A DNA stretch of 9,887 nt from Actinomycetota bacterium (GTDB taxonomy: Bacteria; Actinomycetota; Actinomycetes; Nanopelagicales; Nanopelagicaceae), in NCBI GenBank assembly GCA_009704555.1, contig WLDY01000014.1, positions 1 to 9,887 of the forward strand, read 5' to 3'. Below the pieces are notes generated by a model, which saw only the letters and a list, made by a program, of their open reading frames with translations, did not search any database and was not told where the DNA came from. Position 1 is the first letter of the stretch. Each line of letters starts with the position of its first letter. Below, in pieces: positions 5,903-9,887 of this stretch. Made by a program: the position numbers and the translations under genes.

Positions 5903-7549
5903 TTAGTTCTTTGCGGCGAGACGAGCCTCGCGTCGGATCCGCTGTTCCTCTGGATTCGGAACCGGAACTGCAGCGATCAGGCGCCTTGTGTAAGGATCCT
6001 TCGCATCCTTGAGGATCTGATCACGATCGCCAACTTCGACGAGACGGCCTTCCTGCATCACCGCGATACGGTGCGAGAGGATGTCGACGACAGCAAGGTC
6101 GTGGCTGATGAAGAGGCATGCGAAGTTGAGTCGCTCCTGAAGTTCCAAGAGAAGATCAAGGAAGCGAGCCTGGACCGATACATCGAGAGCAGAGGTGGGC
6201 TCATCTGCGATCAAGAGATCCGGAGTGAGAGCAAGCGCGCGAGCGATGCCGACGCGTTGACGCTGACCACCAGAGAGCTCATGTGGGAATCGATTCCTAT
6301 AGGAACGAGGAAGTTCGACTTGTTCAAGGAGGTCTTCTACCTTCTTGTTGAGTTCGTCGCCCTTCGCAAGACCCGCAAGGAAGATCGGCTCACCGATACT
6401 CTCGCCGATCGGAAGACGTGGGTTGAGCGAGCTTGCCGGATCCTGGAAGACGATTCCGGTGTGGCGACGGATCGAGAAGAGTTCCTTCTGGCTCGCCTTG
6501 GAGATATCGCGACCAACGATCTCGAGTCGCCCCTCCTTGATCGGCAGAAGCCCAATTGCGGCGCGACCTACAGTGGTCTTTCCAGAGCCTGACTCACCGA
6601 CGAGACCGACGATCTCGCCGGGGAAGATCTCCAACGAAAAGTCCTTGACTGCGGTGAAGGCAGGGATACGACCGCGCTTTGGATACTCGATGGTGACATT
6701 CTCCATCTTGAGTACCGGAGCGGCCTTCGCCTTCTCCGGTGCGAGGACTCGCTTCTTGCTTGAGCCGAGCTTCGGGACCGCTGCGAGGAGTTCCTTCGTG
6801 TAGGGATGTGCAGGACGATTGAAGATCTGATCGGCAGTGCCATGTTCGACAGTGAGACCGTCCTTCATCACCAGGATCTCATCGGCCATATCGGCGACGA
6901 CGCCCATATCGTGAGTGATGAGGAGGATCGCAGAGTTGAGGCGGGTGCGAAGTCCACGCATCAGATCGAGGATCTCAGCCTGGATCGTCACATCGAGGGC
7001 GGTGGTCGGCTCATCGGCGACCAACAACCCTGGATCACAAGCAAGCGATTGCGCGATCATGGCGCGTTGGCGCTGCCCACCGGATAGTTGGTGCGGATAC
7101 TTGTCGAACGATTTCTCCGGATCTGGGATCTCAACCATCCCGAGCAATTCGATCGCACGCTCTTTCGCAACCTTCGGAGTCATGTCGAAGTGAGTACGCA
7201 AGGTTTCGACGATCTGGAATCCGATCGTGTAAACCGGGTTGAGCGCAGTCATCGGCTCCTGGAAGATGTATGCGACTTCCTTGCCTCGGTAGTCACGCAA
7301 GATGTTCTTCTTCGCGCCGACCATCTCAGTGCCCTTGACCGAGACGCTCCCTGTCATCCGTGCATTCGGCGCAAGCAGGCTCATCAGCCCCATGGCGGTC
7401 GTCGACTTACCAGAGCCGGACTCACCGACGATGGCGAGGACCTGACCGGGGTGGACATCAAAATTCATCTTCACAGCGGCGGGGTACCAGACCCCTTCCA
7501 CCCAGAACTCGACGGTGAAGTCGCGTACCTTGAGAATCGGCTCGCTCAT
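5903..7549 (-). CDS. Dipeptide/oligopeptide ABC transporter, fused double ATP-binding protein (DppD-DppF type)
   Basis: This 548-residue protein joins two ABC ATPase domains that in many bacteria are separate DppD and DppF subunits. It powers uptake of peptides through the two permeases encoded at the right end of the window. Domain 1 has Walker A GESGSGKST (42-50), Q-loop Gln97, signature LSGGQRQ (155-161), Walker B LLVADEP (175-181) and H-loop His213. Domain 2 has GESGSGKTT (318-326), Gln369, LSGGQRQ (425-431), LLIADEP (445-451) and His483. Each domain ends in the peptide-importer-type C-terminal tail (HPYTKELLAAVPK near 248-260 and DPYTRRLIAAVPVP near 520). Both sites look catalytically complete. 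The ATG has GAGGGAG seven bases upstream. The gene is 700 bp from the permease genes, with an opposite-strand gene between. It ends 21 bp from the convergent M13 gene. Confidence 0.95.
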   Translation of the reverse strand: MSEPILKVRDFTVEFWVEGVWYPAAVKMNFDVHPGQVLAIVGESGSGKSTTAMGLMSLLAPNARMTGSVSVKGTEMVGAKKNILRDYRGKEVAYIFQEPMTALNPVYTIGFQIVETLRTHFDMTPKVAKERAIELLGMVEIPDPEKSFDKYPHQLSGGQRQRAMIAQSLACDPGLLVADEPTTALDVTIQAEILDLMRGLRTRLNSAILLITHDMGVVADMADEILVMKDGLTVEHGTADQIFNRPAHPYTKELLAAVPKLGSSKKRVLAPEKAKAAPVLKMENVTIEYPKRGRIPAFTAVKDFSLEIFPGEIVGLVGESGSGKTTVGRAAIGLLPIKEGRLEIVGRDISKASQKELFSIRRHTGIVFQDPASSLNPRLPIGESIGEPIFLAGLAKGDELNKKVEDLLEQVELPRSYRNRFPHELSGGQRQRVGIARALALTPDLLIADEPTSALDVSVQARFLDLLLELQERLNFACLFISHDLAVVDILSHRIAVMQEGRLVEVGDRDQILKDAKDPYTRRLIAAVPVPNPEEQRIRREARLAAKN

Positions 7550-7608
7550 CGCGTCACTCCCTCTGTCGATTCAAACGTCACCATCACAGCTCGTGAGAGG
7601 ATCGCACC

Positions 7609-8229
7609 ATGACCGATCCCGAAGTCTTCCGCCCGCGAAGCGGCTACATCTTCTTCGCTCTCGCGGCGATCGGATCGGCGATCTACACCTACCAGAGCTT
7701 CCGCTACTTCTCCTTCGCAAGTGGCATCACCACTGCGCTCTGGTCTGGACTTCTCTTGACCATCGCCTACTTGATCTTCGTTCGCCCCAAGGTTGTGATC
7801 TACGACGAGGGAATCACGATCACCAATCCGCTCTACGAGATCACTCGAAGCTGGGCTGACGTCATCACTATCGACGTCCGATACACCATGTCGATCCGAC
7901 TTCACGAGGAGATCAAGCTCCCTTGGCACCGGAAGGCCACTGAGACCATCTACGCCTTCGCCGCTCCCGCTCCAGGTCGTTACCACTCCAGGTCCATACA
8001 CCCTTCGGACCTTCGGGGAGTAGGCATCAGTCATGAGGCTGCTCTTCGCCCCGGTGATTCGCCACGCAGTCACTCTGGACAGGCTGCTGCTATCGCACGA
8101 CTGCGCCAACAAAGATTCGAAAAACAATCCGCTCCTACCCGCATCGAGAGTAGATACAGCAAGAACTCTTCGATCCAGGGATTCATCCTTGCTCTTGCAG
8201 TGATGATCGGCATCGACATAGCCCTCTAG
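7609..8229 (+). CDS. Membrane-anchored PH-like domain protein, function unknown
   Basis: The 206-residue product has two N-terminal membrane helices (about 12-31 and 40-58), a beta-rich PH-like segment (about 60-135) with VVIYDEGITITNPLYEITRSWADV, a pattern seen in actinobacterial PH-domain proteins, then a basic linker (140-187) and a last hydrophobic helix (189-206) at the very C-terminus. It starts at an ATG with GAGAGG eight bases upstream. Most codons end in C or G, as in the neighbours, and few hydrophobic residues are broken up, so I take this strand as coding. It lies between permease and ATPase genes read the other way, ending 20 bp from the permease stop. It may simply be a linked membrane protein; a part in the transporter is speculation. 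Domain assignment is by eye. Confidence 0.75.
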   Translation: MTDPEVFRPRSGYIFFALAAIGSAIYTYQSFRYFSFASGITTALWSGLLLTIAYLIFVRPKVVIYDEGITITNPLYEITRSWADVITIDVRYTMSIRLHEEIKLPWHRKATETIYAFAAPAPGRYHSRSIHPSDLRGVGISHEAALRPGDSPRSHSGQAAAIARLRQQRFEKQSAPTRIESRYSKNSSIQGFILALAVMIGIDIAL

Positions 8230-8249
8230 AGGCTGCTTCTCAAGAGTGA

Positions 8250-9317
8250 TCACTTGGTCGATCCCTCGACATCTGCAGCACGCTTGCCAGTCAACTTATC
8301 CTTGATTGAGAGTTTGCGTCGCTGGCGAGGATCGAAGGCATCGCGCAAACCATCGCCTATGAAGTTGATGCAGAGCGCGATGGTGATGATGAAGAAACCA
8401 GGCCACCAGAAGAGCCATGGACGGGTGACGAAGGACTCCTGATACTGACTGATGATCAAACCGAGTGAGACGTCGGGTGAGGTGACACCGAAGCCAAGGT
8501 AACTGAGCGCAGTCTCAAGGAGGATCGCACCTGCCATGAGGAGCGTGACCGCCACGATGATCACACCGATCGCATTCGGAAGGATGTGCTTGAAGATGAT
8601 GCGTCGGTTGCTCGCACCGGCGACTCGGGCTGCATCGACGAACTCACGTTCACGCAGGGTCAAGAACTCACCACGAACAAGACGTGAGAGACCCGTCCAC
8701 GCAAAGAGACCTAGGTAGAAAGCTAGGAAGATCGCACCGAGGTTTCCGATGTGATAGCCGATAACTGAACCGATGATGATCGCCGGGATGACGATGATGA
8801 AGTCAGTGAAGCGCATCAAGACTGCATCGACCCAACCACGGAAGTAGCCAGCGATCGCACCGACGACGGTGCCAATCACCGCGGCGATGAATCCGATGAT
8901 GATCATCACCTGCAAAGAGCGCTGCGTACCACGCATGACGAGCGCGAAATAGTCACGACCGATGTTGTCCTGACCGAATGGATGTTGACCCACGACGACG
9001 CCATCGCCATCGAGGAATGGGATCATGTCGAGAGTTGGGCAACCTGTCACACCGCCTGGGCAATCCTCGAAGCGAAGCTCTGGGGTATCGAGGTATGAGA
9101 ACTTCCACCACCCAGGGATTTGGATGGGGCCAAGGGAAAAATCAAGGGCCGAGAAGACCAAGATGAAGATCGCGAGCAAGACGAAGACCGAGATCATCGC
9201 CGCGCGGTGACGGACGAATCTACGGAAGACGATCTGGCTCTGACTTAGCCCTTCGGTCTCCTTGTTACGAATCGCATCTTCCTTGTCACCTGGCATCACT
9301 TCTTTTTCTATGCTCAT
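8250..9317 (-). CDS. Dipeptide/oligopeptide ABC transporter permease, DppC/OppC-like
   Basis: One of the two membrane subunits of a peptide ABC importer. The 355-residue protein has a cytoplasmic N-terminus (OppC_N type, about 25-60), a first helix at 40-58, a long outer loop (61-130) containing the conserved HPFGQDNIGRD (112-122), then five helices in the binding-protein-dependent transport fold. The EAA loop that contacts the ATPase is EFVDAARVAGAS (225-236), followed by RRIIFKHILPN, and the C-terminus has GDGLRDAFDPR (321-331). It is longer than the usual ~300 residues because of the outer loop (about 60-110), which holds two cysteines, Cys86 and Cys93. The ATG lies three bases after the upstream permease stop with GGGAAG just before it, so the two are one operon. 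The fused ATPase gene is the likely partner. Confidence 0.95.
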   Translation of the reverse strand: MSIEKEVMPGDKEDAIRNKETEGLSQSQIVFRRFVRHRAAMISVFVLLAIFILVFSALDFSLGPIQIPGWWKFSYLDTPELRFEDCPGGVTGCPTLDMIPFLDGDGVVVGQHPFGQDNIGRDYFALVMRGTQRSLQVMIIIGFIAAVIGTVVGAIAGYFRGWVDAVLMRFTDFIIVIPAIIIGSVIGYHIGNLGAIFLAFYLGLFAWTGLSRLVRGEFLTLREREFVDAARVAGASNRRIIFKHILPNAIGVIIVAVTLLMAGAILLETALSYLGFGVTSPDVSLGLIISQYQESFVTRPWLFWWPGFFIITIALCINFIGDGLRDAFDPRQRRKLSIKDKLTGKRAADVEGSTK

Positions 9318-9320
9318 GGA

Positions 9321-9887
9321 TCACTTCCCGCTTCCGACACGAATTCGTGGATCGAGGGCTGAGTAGAGGAGGTCTGCGATCAAGTTCGCCAAGACGGCGA
9401 GAGTTGCGGTAACAAGGAAGACACCCATCAGGAGATTGAGATCGAAGCCGGTGATCGCCTTGTTGAAGAGGGTTCCCATTCCGGTCCATCCGAAGACTCG
9501 CTCGGTGATGATCGCACCACCGACGATTCCTGCGAAGTCGGCGACCATGATGGTAGTAAGAGGGATCATTGTGTTTCGGAATGCATGGCGCATGATGACG
9601 GTGCGTTCGGTCAATCCTTTGGCGCGTGCGGTTCGAATGTAATCCTGATTGAGGACCTCAAGGAGCGTTCCGCGCGAGTAGCGGATATAACCTGCAAATG
9701 AGATCAACGTGAGTGCGACCGTTGGCAAGATCAAGTGGACCATCACATCAAGAGTGCTGACCCACCAATTCACATCGCCATAGAGGGTGAGCTCTGCCTT
9801 CGACTGGCCGATCGTCGGGATCGGTCGGAAGTTGACTGCATCGCTCTCCATGTAGGGAAGCCACGCCTGCATCAGACGATCCAAGAA
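9321..9887 (-). CDS. Dipeptide/oligopeptide ABC transporter permease, DppB/OppB-like (partial, 5' end outside window)
   Basis: The second membrane subunit of the importer. The frame is open to the right edge (residues FLDRLMQAW...), and the TTG at 9884 is an internal codon, so the start lies outside; about 188 residues of a usual 310-340 are present. Visible are a long outer loop with PIPTIGQSKAELTL, three to four helices (LILPTVALTLISFAGYIRYSR, TTIMVADFAGIVGGAIITERVFGW, LLMGVFLVTATLAVLANLIADLLYSALDPRIR) and the EAA loop DYIRTARAKGLTERTVIMRHAFRN. The ending ALDPRIR is typical of DppB-like subunits. It is followed at three bases by the DppC-like gene, with that gene's ribosome binding site inside its last codons. 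The solute-binding protein gene is not seen and may lie upstream. Confidence 0.95.
   Translation of the reverse strand, partial: FLDRLMQAWLPYMESDAVNFRPIPTIGQSKAELTLYGDVNWWVSTLDVMVHLILPTVALTLISFAGYIRYSRGTLLEVLNQDYIRTARAKGLTERTVIMRHAFRNTMIPLTTIMVADFAGIVGGAIITERVFGWTGMGTLFNKAITGFDLNLLMGVFLVTATLAVLANLIADLLYSALDPRIRVGSGK

Noticed and set aside
6071..7612. Several 90-174-codon plus-strand frames opposite the double ATPase
   Set aside because: All are shadows of a gene with two full sets of ABC motifs on the minus strand.
8247..8254. GTGATCAC palindrome at the PH gene/permease junction
   Set aside because: Eight bases of symmetry in a GATC-rich genome is expected by chance, and it overlaps the permease stop codon.

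Overview
The window reads as chromosomal DNA from an actinobacterium of moderate GC content, probably a streamlined free-living one. This rests on the actinobacterial look of PanB, the Zmp1-like M13 peptidase, the stand-alone lysine/alanine-rich histone-H1-like protein, and several start codons with a TAnnnT box about 5-7 bases upstream and no ribosome binding site, as in leaderless actinobacterial transcripts. The genus cannot be fixed from the sequence alone. I see no tRNA, rRNA, CRISPR array, insertion sequence, phage gene or attachment site.

Layout from left to right. (1) A divergent cofactor pair: nadE (minus strand, 3' part beyond the left edge; glutamine-dependent NAD+ synthetase) and panB (plus strand; ketopantoate hydroxymethyltransferase), separated by 72 bp in which their putative -10 boxes overlap. 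(2) A 374-bp AT-rich gap with a 14-bp perfect inverted repeat (likely the panB terminator) and the leader of a small basic repeat protein. (3) The 82-residue lysine-rich protein, made of six 10-14-residue repeats, which shares a C(UUCG)G-capped bidirectional terminator with the convergent marR gene. (4) A marR-type regulator diverging from a two-gene unit: a CPBP intramembrane protease and an M13 zinc metallopeptidase overlapping by 4 bp. An 18-bp near-palindrome sits between the divergent starts. (5) Minus-strand genes of a peptide-type ABC importer: a DppB-like permease (5' end beyond the right edge), a DppC-like permease and a fused DppD-DppF double ATPase. A plus-strand gene for a membrane-anchored PH-like protein lies between the permease and ATPase genes, so the transporter operon is interrupted by a gene read the other way.

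How the parts work together. NadE and PanB make the precursors or final forms of NAD and CoA. The MarR regulator probably controls itself and the CPBP/M13 pair, which combines membrane and soluble proteolysis. The ABC importer would take up peptides; its solute-binding protein is not in the window and is probably upstream of the dppB-like gene. Most genes are ordinary housekeeping or transport genes. The items most worth checking are the interrupted transporter operon with its antisense open frame, the MarR palindrome and the tandem-repeat basic protein.
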